Shown: positions 7,070 to 14,624 of the stretch, piece by piece
Numbering within the stretch: position 1 is the stretch's first letter
How the letters are laid out: each line of letters opens with the position of its first letter
Assembly: GCA_905176665.1 (NCBI GenBank)
Contig: CAJINA010000005.1
Location: 1 to 33,345 of the forward strand
Reading direction: 5' to 3'
Length of the DNA: 33,345 bases
DNA from: Olavius algarvensis Delta 4 endosymbiont
GTDB taxonomy: Bacteria > Desulfobacterota > Desulfobacteria > Desulfobacterales > CAJINA01
The notes under the pieces: generated by a model
Databases searched by the model: none
Told to the model about the DNA's origin: nothing
Seen by the model: the letters and a program-made list of their open reading frames with translations, nothing else
Made by a program: the position numbers and the translations under genes

Positions 7070-7711
7070 ATGCGCGTGTATATCAAGAGTCACTATTTTA
7101 TTCTATCGGGACTGGTTTTTACCGGCATCCCGCTGCTTATCTGGACCTTGGATGATATGGCGGCCCGTTCGCTTCTGAAAGACGCCCTTTCCATCCTGAC
7201 CCTCCTGGCATTCTGCCAGATGGCCGGACAGTTTTTCTGGGCTCGCACCAACCGTGGAGCGGTGGACAACCTCAAAATGAGTAGCGTCGTGAAATACCAC
7301 AAAATCATCGGGTACACATGCGGAGGCCTTTTACTACTGCACCCGGTGCTCCTGGTCGTGCCCCGGTTTTTCGAGGCCGGCATCACCCCGCTGGCGGCTT
7401 TCACCACGGTGGTCACTACTGTTACCAGCCAGGGCGTCGTCCTCGGTATCATCGCCTGGTCTCTTCTGCTGGTACTCGTCTTGACGGCCTTGGTGCGCCG
7501 CACGCTGCCGATAACCTACCGAACCTGGCGAGGCCTTCATGGTATGGCGGCCATAGGATTTATACTGATCTCCACCTGGCACGTCATTGATCTCGGTCGC
7601 CATGCAAACATCGCCTTTTCGGTATTTATCGCAATTTTGGCAGTCGGCGGCGTACTGCTCTTGGGCAGACACTATAATATTGAAGCAATCAAGAACAACG
7701 GAGAGGCATAA
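7070..7711 (+). CDS. Ferric-reductase-like transmembrane protein
   Basis: This is an integral membrane protein of about 213 residues with six predicted helices. Histidines lie in or beside helices (KYHKIIGY, LLHPVLLV, GLHGMAAI, STWHVIDL), as expected for a pair of b-type haems in the ferric reductase/NADPH-oxidase-like membrane family. It has no FAD/NAD domain of its own, so it must take electrons from a partner; the ferredoxin before it and the flavoprotein after it are the obvious candidates. The start at 7070 is preferred because GGGG lies six bases before it. An ATG at 7058 overlapping the ferredoxin stop is possible and would suggest coupling. The stop abuts the next start. Confidence 0.85.
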   Translation: MRVYIKSHYFILSGLVFTGIPLLIWTLDDMAARSLLKDALSILTLLAFCQMAGQFFWARTNRGAVDNLKMSSVVKYHKIIGYTCGGLLLLHPVLLVVPRFFEAGITPLAAFTTVVTTVTSQGVVLGIIAWSLLLVLVLTALVRRTLPITYRTWRGLHGMAAIGFILISTWHVIDLGRHANIAFSVFIAILAVGGVLLLGRHYNIEAIKNNGEA

Positions 7712-9475
7712 ATGGGTACCTTACAGAAACAAAAAGATATGTCTCGGCGCAATTTCATGGCCCTTGCCGGCGGAGCGGCGGGGCTTGCGGCCATGGCAGC
7801 CATGGGTCTCCCAACAGGACCCAAGGCATACAGCGCCAATATCCCCGACATCGATATCGACAGCCTGACATTCGTTGAGAACAAGACCGATGTCCTGGTT
7901 GTGGGCAGCGGTATGGCCGGCCTTTTGGCGGCAGTCAAGGCCCACGATGCCGGCGCCAAAGTCCTGATGGTCTCCAAAGGCGGACTCGGCACATCCGGGC
8001 AGACGCCGTTTGCCAGGGGTATATTCGCCTATGACCCGGCCGCGGAGAAACTGAGCCTCGATAAGTTTGTCGCGGCGGTTTCCCGCTCTGCCCTGGGGAC
8101 GAACAACCCAGTCTTCACCCGACAGATGGCGCGACACTCGACAGCCCGGGTCAGGGAATTGAAAGCCTGGGGTTTTTTCGATTCGCCTCTCTATCGCGAT
8201 GCTTTCAGCAAACCAATAGCTGAGCGAAACATCACCATTATGGAAAGAATCATGCTGACCCACCTGATTAAGGAAAACGGTCGGATAGCCGGAGCGGCGG
8301 GTTTCAGCCTGGACGAGGCCAAAGTTCATTTCTTCACGTCCAAGAGCGTCATCCTTTGTACCGGGGCGGGGGGATTCAAACCCAATGGGTTTCCCATTTG
8401 CGACCTTACCCACGACGGGACGATCATGGCGTATCGTATCGGCGCCAAAGTGACCGGGAAGGAGTGGAATGACGGACATCCCGGTCAGGGAGAAAACGCC
8501 GCGGCCTGCTTTGAAGGGTGGCATGGCGTGTTTGCAAGAAAGCCCGGGATAACGGGGGTGGGCGTACGCCATGATTTGGGTGTGGGGTTGAATTACAGGG
8601 CATACATGACCGGAAACCCTGTTGTGATGAGTCCTCCCGGAAAGGGCGGAAGCAACCAGGTAAAAGGCGGTCCATACGTACCCGACGAATTTAAACGCCA
8701 TGGTCCTCCGCGGGGTGAACAGGGACCGGAAAAAGGCCCCGGCCCGCCAGAATGTGGTCCTCCAGGAAAGGGCGGTGCACCTCCTGGAATGGCGGGCACT
8801 CTCGCGGGCGGTTCTTCGGCAGGAATGTCCATCCACAAATCAGAAGGCCTGGTACCTATAAACGACAGGTGTGCGTCTACAATTCCAGGCTTGTATGCCG
8901 CCGGAGATGCCCTGGGGTCTCATCTGGCCGGTGGCATCTATACTCAGATCGGATCGTCCCTTTCCGGCTCGGCCGTCCAGGGCGCCATTGCCGGGGAAGC
9001 TGCTTCCGGATATTGCCGAAGCGTCAAAAAGATAGAAATGTCAAAAGCTGAGAAAAACAGAGTCAAGCAAGAGATCCTGGCTCCTTTAAAAAGAGAAGCC
9101 GGCTATAGCTCTGCCTGGGTGACGCAAACCCTGCAAGGCATCATGATACCCAATTTTGTGCTCTATATTAAGAAGGAGAGCCTTTTAAAAGCGGCATTGG
9201 CTTATGTCGAAGAATTGAGAGATCACCATGTGCCCATGCTGCGGGCAGCCGACCTCCATGAACTAAGGCTATCCCACGAGACCGCCAACATGATTGTAAA
9301 TGCGGAGATGAAGCTGAAAGCCTCGCTCATGCGCAAAGAGAGCCGCGGCAGCCATTTCCGGCTGGATTACCCCGACATGGACACCCAAAATTGGAATGCC
9401 TGGATCAATATATACCAAGGCAAAGACGGCCGGATGAAGCTCGAGAAACAGGCTTTTGACAGCTGGCCGGCGTAG
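7712..9475 (+). CDS. Tat-exported fumarate-reductase-like FAD protein
   Basis: This is a 587-residue flavoprotein of the FrdA/SdhA/flavocytochrome c family. A twin-arginine signal (MSRRNFMALAG, residues 10-20, then an Ala-rich core) implies export in folded form. The dinucleotide motif VLVVGSGMAG is at 61-70, the capping domain carries NDGHPGQGEN near 253-262, and LYAAGDALGSHLAGG near 394-408 is the second FAD contact. Residues about 305-361 form a Gly/Pro-rich insert (GPPRGEQGPEKGPGPPE and similar) in the region between capping and FAD domains. The C-terminal helical domain is kept. The substrate is unknown; fumarate-like, urocanate-like or other enoate acceptors are possible. GGAGAGG precedes the start, directly after the membrane subunit. 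Confidence 0.88.
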   Translation: MGTLQKQKDMSRRNFMALAGGAAGLAAMAAMGLPTGPKAYSANIPDIDIDSLTFVENKTDVLVVGSGMAGLLAAVKAHDAGAKVLMVSKGGLGTSGQTPFARGIFAYDPAAEKLSLDKFVAAVSRSALGTNNPVFTRQMARHSTARVRELKAWGFFDSPLYRDAFSKPIAERNITIMERIMLTHLIKENGRIAGAAGFSLDEAKVHFFTSKSVILCTGAGGFKPNGFPICDLTHDGTIMAYRIGAKVTGKEWNDGHPGQGENAAACFEGWHGVFARKPGITGVGVRHDLGVGLNYRAYMTGNPVVMSPPGKGGSNQVKGGPYVPDEFKRHGPPRGEQGPEKGPGPPECGPPGKGGAPPGMAGTLAGGSSAGMSIHKSEGLVPINDRCASTIPGLYAAGDALGSHLAGGIYTQIGSSLSGSAVQGAIAGEAASGYCRSVKKIEMSKAEKNRVKQEILAPLKREAGYSSAWVTQTLQGIMIPNFVLYIKKESLLKAALAYVEELRDHHVPMLRAADLHELRLSHETANMIVNAEMKLKASLMRKESRGSHFRLDYPDMDTQNWNAWINIYQGKDGRMKLEKQAFDSWPA

Positions 9476-9532
9476 AAAATCCTCGTACGGAGAGCCTAAG
9501 CTATAATTGTCAAAACCAAATAGCTGGAAATG

Positions 9533-9615
9533 CCGTCATTCCAGACTCGATCCGGGATCCAGCGTCATTACAGTCACAAAGATTTCTGGATGCTGGATCA
9601 AGTCCGGCATGACGG
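9533..9615. repeat. Imperfect palindrome of the GTCAT...ATGAC repeat type
   Basis: Arms of 30 bases at 9533-9562 and 9586-9615 match at 25 of 30 positions as inverted repeats, with CCGTCAT at one end and ATGACGG at the other, and GGATCCAG-like sequence near the centre. It resembles the dispersed GTCATNCCGG repeat common in proteobacterial intergenic DNA; a related single arm is at 29515-29543. It ends 25 bases before the next start codon. Confidence 0.7.
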
Positions 9616-9639
9616 AGAAAATTTGAAAGGAGGCAAACC

Positions 9640-10317
9640 ATGCTGCTCTTAAGAACAAAGCGATACCGGCGACTGCTTGCCGGCACCGCCACTGTTTTCT
9701 TTCTCCTGGCAACCATTTTGCCGGTAAGCCTGCATGCCGAAGCCTTCCATGGGGATCACCCGGAAACACTCCTGGCCGGCCACAAATCGGGACGCATGTT
9801 CTACCCCCGGCCGGGGCATCATGTAAAGGTCCTCCCGCGTGGACATCGGATAGTGAAGGCTGGTCCCCGTAGCTATCACTTCCACAAAGGCGTTTTCTAC
9901 CGCCCGGGTCCGGGTGGCTTCGTTGTGGTCTCAGCTCCCATCGGGGCCCGGATTCACGTCCTTCCGGCCGCCGCTGTGATGTTGACCATCGGCGCTATCA
10001 CCTACTGGACCTACGCCGGGGTCTACTACCAGAAAGTAACGGACGGATACATGGTGGTGACCCGTCCGGTGAAACCGGCCACGCCGGATGCCGTCATTGC
10101 CTGGGAGGGGGATCAGGTTCATGTGACGGCCGCTCTTCTCAATGTCCGTTCCGGCCCCGGCCGCGAACACCTTGTTATCAGGCAGGTAAAACAGGGCGAC
10201 CTTCTGACCGTGCGGTCGTCGAGTACAGACTGGTATTATGTAAAGCTGCCAGATAATTCCTTCGGCTGGGTCATGCTCAAGTACACTGCCTTAGTGAAAC
10301 CGAAAGCCGTTGGATAA
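9640..10317 (+). CDS. Exported DUF6515-like protein with SH3-type domain
   Basis: This is a 225-residue secreted protein. The signal peptide covers about residues 1-34 (basic RTKRYRR, hydrophobic core, cleavage near LHAEA). Residues 50-125 match the pattern of DUF6515 proteins: LPRGHRIVKAGPRSYHFHKG, then VFYRPGPGGFVVVSAPIGAR, then an alternating hydrophobic segment with Tyr pairs (VYYQKVTDGYMVV). Residues about 158-220 form a bacterial SH3-like domain (LNVRSGPG, then VKLPDNSFGWVMLKY), which usually binds cell-wall peptides or other ligands. AAAGGAGG lies before the start. Its role is probably periplasmic or wall-associated; no enzyme motif is seen. Confidence 0.82.
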   Translation: MLLLRTKRYRRLLAGTATVFFLLATILPVSLHAEAFHGDHPETLLAGHKSGRMFYPRPGHHVKVLPRGHRIVKAGPRSYHFHKGVFYRPGPGGFVVVSAPIGARIHVLPAAAVMLTIGAITYWTYAGVYYQKVTDGYMVVTRPVKPATPDAVIAWEGDQVHVTAALLNVRSGPGREHLVIRQVKQGDLLTVRSSSTDWYYVKLPDNSFGWVMLKYTALVKPKAVG

Positions 10318-10402
10318 GAGATCCCATGATAAAATCGAACCGTTCCAGGTCTTGGTAACAACAGAGATCTGGGTCATGCCCCGTACCGAAAAGGATGTGT
10401 CA

Positions 10403-10852
10403 ATGTTTAAACCAACCATAACCAGAAGCGCTGCGCTGATTGTCATTTTGTCAGCCAGCCTTATCCCGGGTGTGGCCACCTTCGCACAGGATAATCAGAG
10501 GGCGGATCGCTTCATGCAGGAATTCGATCAAAACCAGGATGGAAATGTACCCAGGGATGAATACCCTGGATCCGATGACGCTTTCGCACGGCTCGATGCC
10601 GACCAGGACGGTGCCATAACTGCAGCGGAGGTGCAAAACAGCCTGAAGCGGAAGGGGAAATCAGGCGGGAATTTCATTGCCCGGTTTGATGCCGACAAAG
10701 ACGGCAAGGTGTCCAAAGATGAATTCCCACGGTCTGATGAACTGTTTGCGCGCCTGGACACCAACGACGACGGTTACATTGCGGAAGATGAAGCCCCCGC
10801 CAGCCGGAAAAGAGGCGGCCGGGGTCCTGGGAGAGCAGGAGGACGCCCTTGA
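10403..10852 (+). CDS. Exported protein with four EF-hand calcium loops
   Basis: This is a 149-residue protein. The signal peptide covers residues 1-28, with cleavage near TFA. Four canonical 12-residue EF-hand loops follow: DQNQDGNVPRDE (42-53), DADQDGAITAAE (65-76), DADKDGKVSKDE (96-107) and DTNDDGYIAEDE (119-130), each with acidic residues at positions 1, 3, 5 and 12 and Gly at 6. The C-terminal tail is Arg/Gly-rich (RKRGGRGPGRAGGRP). It should bind calcium in the periplasm. The start at 10403 has AAAAGGA upstream; an in-frame ATG at 10310 would hide the signal sequence. Similar proteins are often encoded near Spy-like genes; here it closes the run of exported proteins. Confidence 0.9.
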   Translation: MFKPTITRSAALIVILSASLIPGVATFAQDNQRADRFMQEFDQNQDGNVPRDEYPGSDDAFARLDADQDGAITAAEVQNSLKRKGKSGGNFIARFDADKDGKVSKDEFPRSDELFARLDTNDDGYIAEDEAPASRKRGGRGPGRAGGRP

Positions 10853-11049
10853 CCTGATGATCTGTCTGATGCGTCCTAAGCGTGGAGCCGAGATCGCTTA
10901 TGCAGTCGCTCGGCAGGGTTATCTGTGCCCCTCCCCCCGACTGTATTTACACTTGATCCCGATTGTAATTGTTAACTGACTACAGGCCTTTCTTTTCTAT
11001 CCTTATGTAGCAGAATACGACCATTAGTCCTCAGTTATACTTACAAACA

Positions 11050-11084
11050 AAAGGCGCAGATTATCTGAAATAGTCCGCGCCTTT
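11050..11084 (-). terminator. Probable terminator of the ModF-like gene
   Basis: AAAGGCGC at 11050-11057 pairs with GCGCCTTT at 11077-11084. Read on the minus strand, the stem is followed by TTTTGTTTGT, so it suits the end of the minus-strand ABC gene that stops at 11107. It may also block readthrough from the EF-hand gene on the plus strand. About 190 bases between the EF-hand gene and this hairpin hold nothing else recognised. Confidence 0.55.
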
Positions 11085-11106
11085 GCTGAGTGCCGATAAT
11101 TGCTAT

Positions 11107-12546
11107 TTAGCCCAACCGGAGGACCCGGGTGATAACCGATGGTATCTCTTCAGGCAAGTGGGTGATATACAACAGGTGGGTGCCAGTTTGACCGCAAAGC
11201 TGCACCACAATCGCAAGCATCTTAGCACGATTTTCAGGATCCAACCCCTGGCAAGGTTCGTCCATGACCAGCAACCGGGGTGCCTTTACCATGGCCCGCG
11301 CCAGCAGCACCAGCCGCCTCTCACCATACGAAAGTTGATCAAAGGGCGTCTCCCGTTTCTCTGCCAGGTCCACTGTTTCCAGCCATTGGTCCGCCAATGA
11401 GCCTTGCTGTTTACTGCAATGGCGATAAAGCCCGACGGAGTCAAAAAATCCTGAGCGGATCACGTCGATGACCCGGATTCCCTTACGGTACCGGAGCTGC
11501 AGTTCCGATGAGATTAGGCCGATCTGTTTTTTGATATCCCAGATGCTTTCCCCAGACCCCCGGGGCCGGCCGAACAGGCGGATGCAGTTGGCGTAGGCCT
11601 GGGGGTGGTCACCAGTGATCAATTTAACCAGGGTGGACTTCCCGGAACCATTCGGTCCCAAAACCGCCCAGTGTTCTCCCACCCGGAAGGTCCAGTTCAA
11701 ACGGTCCAGGACAATCTTGTCTCCATAGGCGACCGTCGTGTCCTGCAGGCAAATCAGTTCCTGATTTTCGCGGGTCGTGGATCGTGATTCAGCCTCTATG
11801 GGAACCGGTGTGTCGGTAGCGGGCGGCCCATACAGGTCGGCGAGTATTTCCGGGACGAGGATCTCGTCTCGGGGTCCCTGAGCCAGGACGCGGCCGGTTT
11901 TTACGCACAGGACATGGGTGAAATGCCTGCTGATCCGATTGAGTTGGTGGGTCACCAGCACAATCCCAGTACCGTTTTGTATGAGGCGAGGTAGGAGCCG
12001 GGATAAACTCTCACCGGCCGCTGCATCCAGGCCCTCGTAAGGCTCATCCAGGACCAACAACTGCGGCCGGTCGACCAGGGCCCTGGCCAGCAGCACCTTG
12101 CGGATTTCACCGGAAGAGAGGCAGGCAAAACTGCGGTCCAGCAGGTGCATAATGTCCAGCGCGCGTGCTGCGCGTGCAACGTCGGTGCTGTTTTCGCCGG
12201 TTGGATCCGGTGCGATGATATCCCGGGCCGTGGTTGACTCGTTCAGGCGGTTGGCAAAATGGCGGGCCTCTTCCAGGCGTTCTTCGCGGGCCATTAGGGT
12301 ATCGACGGTTTTAAAGGAAAGCGCGTGGACACCGTCCGGCGGGCAGTTGCGTGTGGTGCGCCCCTGGATGACCGGAACGCGGCCGTTCAGAATTCCCACC
12401 AATGTGGATTTCCCGGAACCGTTGGGCCCAATGACCGCCCAGTGGCAGCCGGTTTCTATTTTCCAGGAGGTTTCCGCCAGGATCGGCGTGCTCCGGACGC
12501 GCGCCGTGACGTTTTGCAGTTCAATCAGTGTCTGTCGGGAGCTCAC
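11107..12546 (-). CDS. modF: ModF-like tandem ABC ATPase
   Basis: This is a 479-residue protein made of two ABC nucleotide-binding domains and no membrane segment. Domain 1 has Walker A GPNGSGKST near residue 40, signature LSSGEIRKVLLARAL and Walker B LLVLDEPYEGL. Domain 2 has Walker A GPNGSGKST near 297, signature LSYGERRLVLLARAM and Walker B LLVMDEPCQGL. This order and length match the ModF (PhrA) family associated with molybdenum regulation or transport, although no mod permease or binding protein is nearby, so the substrate link is uncertain. The start is GTG, overlapping the TGA of the upstream NAD synthetase by four bases, which indicates translational coupling. Confidence 0.85.
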   Translation of the reverse strand: MSSRQTLIELQNVTARVRSTPILAETSWKIETGCHWAVIGPNGSGKSTLVGILNGRVPVIQGRTTRNCPPDGVHALSFKTVDTLMAREERLEEARHFANRLNESTTARDIIAPDPTGENSTDVARAARALDIMHLLDRSFACLSSGEIRKVLLARALVDRPQLLVLDEPYEGLDAAAGESLSRLLPRLIQNGTGIVLVTHQLNRISRHFTHVLCVKTGRVLAQGPRDEILVPEILADLYGPPATDTPVPIEAESRSTTRENQELICLQDTTVAYGDKIVLDRLNWTFRVGEHWAVLGPNGSGKSTLVKLITGDHPQAYANCIRLFGRPRGSGESIWDIKKQIGLISSELQLRYRKGIRVIDVIRSGFFDSVGLYRHCSKQQGSLADQWLETVDLAEKRETPFDQLSYGERRLVLLARAMVKAPRLLVMDEPCQGLDPENRAKMLAIVVQLCGQTGTHLLYITHLPEEIPSVITRVLRLG

Positions 12547-13316
12547 TTCAAGTCGTCCGGGATTTTGCAGACCGGAATCGGCATCATCTTGTGCCGGTTG
12601 GCGCTCTGGTAGCCCTTGTAGATCACAAGGACCTCTTTCTGGCGGGGGGTTAATTCGTTCCCTGCATCAAGTGGGTGGGACATGGCCCATTCCAGTTCAT
12701 CGTAAGAGGCCCCAATCTGACTTTCATCGGTTCGGCCATCTTCCCAGAGCCCGTCTGTAGGCGGGACCGCGATAATGTCTTCCAGGATACCCAGTTCCCG
12801 GCCTAGCAAATAGACTTCCGATTTGACCAGATCGGCGATGGGAGAGAGGTCTACCCCGCCGTCGCCGTATTTTGTATAGAAGCCGACTCCAAAATCTTCG
12901 ACTTTATTGCCGGTGCCGGCCACCAGCATCCGGTAGTGGGTGGAAAACGCATACAGCGTCAGCATCCGCAGGCGAGAGCGGGAATTGGCCATGGAGAGTC
13001 CGTCCTGGATTTCAGCTGGCAGCGTCTCCTCAACGGCTTTGAAGGCCGAAGTCAAATTTACATCAACGCCTTTCACGTTGTCATAGGTAGCTTCAAGCCA
13101 CCGAATATGTTCGTAGGCCAGGGTTACCTGGTCGGTGGCCTGGTATATCGGCATGTTGAGGGCCAGCACGCTTTTACCAGTCCGCGCACACAGGGTGGAA
13201 GTCACCGCAGAATCAACTCCCCCGGAAACCCCCACCGTAAAACCGGTCATACCGGCCTGGTCGCAATAGTCACTCAACCATTTTACAATGTGATCGATTA
13301 CTTTTGTTGTCTGCAT
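12543..13316 (-). CDS. nadE: NAD synthetase, ammonia-dependent type
   Basis: This is a 257-residue enzyme for the last step of NAD synthesis, the ATP-dependent amidation of nicotinate adenine dinucleotide. The PP-loop ATP-binding motif SGGVDSA lies near residue 30. Further family signatures are GTGNKVEDFGVGFYTKYGDG and DLSPIADLVKSEVYLLGREL; the C-terminal part has PTDGLW and DESQIGASYDELEWAM. No glutaminase domain is present, so free ammonia is the expected nitrogen donor. GAGGT precedes the ATG. It is first in a two-gene operon with the ModF-like ATPase, an association without evident functional logic. Confidence 0.93.
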   Translation of the reverse strand: MQTTKVIDHIVKWLSDYCDQAGMTGFTVGVSGGVDSAVTSTLCARTGKSVLALNMPIYQATDQVTLAYEHIRWLEATYDNVKGVDVNLTSAFKAVEETLPAEIQDGLSMANSRSRLRMLTLYAFSTHYRMLVAGTGNKVEDFGVGFYTKYGDGGVDLSPIADLVKSEVYLLGRELGILEDIIAVPPTDGLWEDGRTDESQIGASYDELEWAMSHPLDAGNELTPRQKEVLVIYKGYQSANRHKMMPIPVCKIPDDLK

Positions 13317-13561
13317 CTAACTGACCTCTCACTATTTTAAAACGCCATTTCGATAGTTTCAAGTTGGTCACCGACTTTAGCGCCCTTGGGGGAATATGTA
13401 AACCCGGCGGGAAAAAAACTGCCGGGGTGACGCAACAGGTACATATGGGTAATATTTTCCGAGAATATTAGCTTAGAAATTAATACTATAAGTGTAAGTA
13501 TACTCAAAAGAGCTTGACAATGCCACCAAAAGGGTATTAGACAGAAAAGAGCGGAGGGCGT
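13317..13561. other. Divergent intergenic region with hairpin and AATATT palindrome
   Basis: This space separates NAD synthetase (minus) from a membrane protein gene (plus). It contains a GC hairpin (CCCGGC paired with GCCGGG, about 13405-13427), an AATATT-N7-AATATT inverted repeat at 13451-13469, and an AT-rich stretch with TATACT and TTGACA that probably holds the promoter of the plus-strand gene. No specific regulator can be named. Confidence 0.35.
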
Positions 13562-13981
13562 ATGTATCGTACCGGCAATACCGACTGGCGTGCCCAGCTT
13601 TTTATAATAGGTGCCAGTCTCTTTTTAATCTGGGTAGTGTATTACCTGTGTACCGAGGCGCTCGATCCGGCGGCCCCCTGGTCGAACCGGACCATGGCGA
13701 ACCGGGCCTCGGCCAATGCTGCCGCACAGCCCGGTGATCGGGTACTTCTCACCTTGGACAAACCCGCCTCTGTCGGCAAGACCCGTCTGATCTATCGGGG
13801 GCGACAGGATGGAAACCTTTTGATAGATGTGGTGATACCTCAATTAGATCAAGGGTTTGCCTACCACTATACGATTCCTTTGAAAAAAGCTAAACAAAGC
13901 TTCAATTTGGCTGGTCGGGAGTATACCCTGCTTGGCGCAGGCAGGCGTACGGCCCGCCTCCAACTGGCCACGGCCGACTAG
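13562..13981 (+). CDS. Membrane-anchored hypothetical protein
   Basis: This is a 139-residue protein with a single N-terminal membrane helix at about residues 11-30 (LFIIGASLFLIWVVYYLC), followed by a linker rich in Ala, Asn and Pro and a compact C-terminal domain from about 58. The domain has alternating hydrophobic residues (LLIDVVIPQL, YHYTIPLKKA) that suggest beta strands. No known family is recognised. GGAGGG lies a few bases before the ATG. It stands alone between NAD synthetase and a PAS-type kinase protein. Confidence 0.7.
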   Translation: MYRTGNTDWRAQLFIIGASLFLIWVVYYLCTEALDPAAPWSNRTMANRASANAAAQPGDRVLLTLDKPASVGKTRLIYRGRQDGNLLIDVVIPQLDQGFAYHYTIPLKKAKQSFNLAGREYTLLGAGRRTARLQLATAD

Positions 13982-14624
13982 CTTATATAGTACCCCTACC
14001 TGAAGGCTTTTCAGATATACAACACCTTTCGAAGCTCCTACCCGGTCGTCTTCTGTTAGTGGAGGCAAGGGAATGCGGCCGCCATTTCCCGAAAGATCCC
14101 TGTGTTCTCGCCTGGCCTGAATTTTAAGTCGGGAGTGGACCTAAGCGTGCACTGCTGCTATTGCGGACAGGTTTCAAATTTCCGATGGGAAACCGATAAA
14201 GTTTGGGCATGATCCGGCCGATATAGGTACAGGCTATCTCGAAAATGTCTTTTGGCCGAATCAGCTCGAGGTGGAAAAATCTTGGCGTTGGGCGCTCGGT
14301 TTCGGCACGGAGTGGAGCTTTAGCGATATCCTCGAAATAGCTGAGTATTCGTCTGGTTGCGACCCACATTTGAGGAATAGATGCGCGGGAAGTCCCGCAA
14401 CGCGGGGGAACCTCGCGGCCGCCGCACCTTGAACCAGATTCCTATTTTTGAGATGGCCGCCGGAAGACTGCTTGGCTCCGGTGGTGTTTCAGGTATGAAA
14501 TGCCATGACGAGCTCCAGGGGCTGGGTTGGCCGATTTTTTCAGGGGCCCATAGAATTACAACGGGAGATTGGACTAGTGTTTATTACAAATGAACAAAAG
14601 CACGTGGCAGCCGGGGAGAACCCG
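13982..14624. other. Intergenic region, possible decayed sequence
   Basis: This stretch of about 640 bases has no gene I can support. A minus-strand frame of 81 codons (14369-14124) and a plus-strand frame of 70 codons (14381-14593) lack ribosome sites and family resemblance. A GC-rich segment at about 14380-14405 contains GCGGG/CCCGC pairs. It could be decayed mobile or duplicated sequence, but no transposase motif is visible. The last 50 bases include alternative starts for the following kinase gene. Confidence 0.3.

Noticed and set aside
7721..8836. Long minus-strand frame opposite the flavoprotein gene
   Set aside because: It is antisense to a clear FAD protein with intact motifs; its own sequence has no domain pattern.
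11107..12546. Double ABC protein as an Uup/EttA-type ribosomal ATPase
   Set aside because: The domain sequences and the absence of the ABC-F linker fit ModF better.
14124..14369. 81-codon minus-strand frame between two plus-strand genes
   Set aside because: There is no ribosome site, no family resemblance and no conserved pattern; a decayed transposase was considered but no motif supports it.
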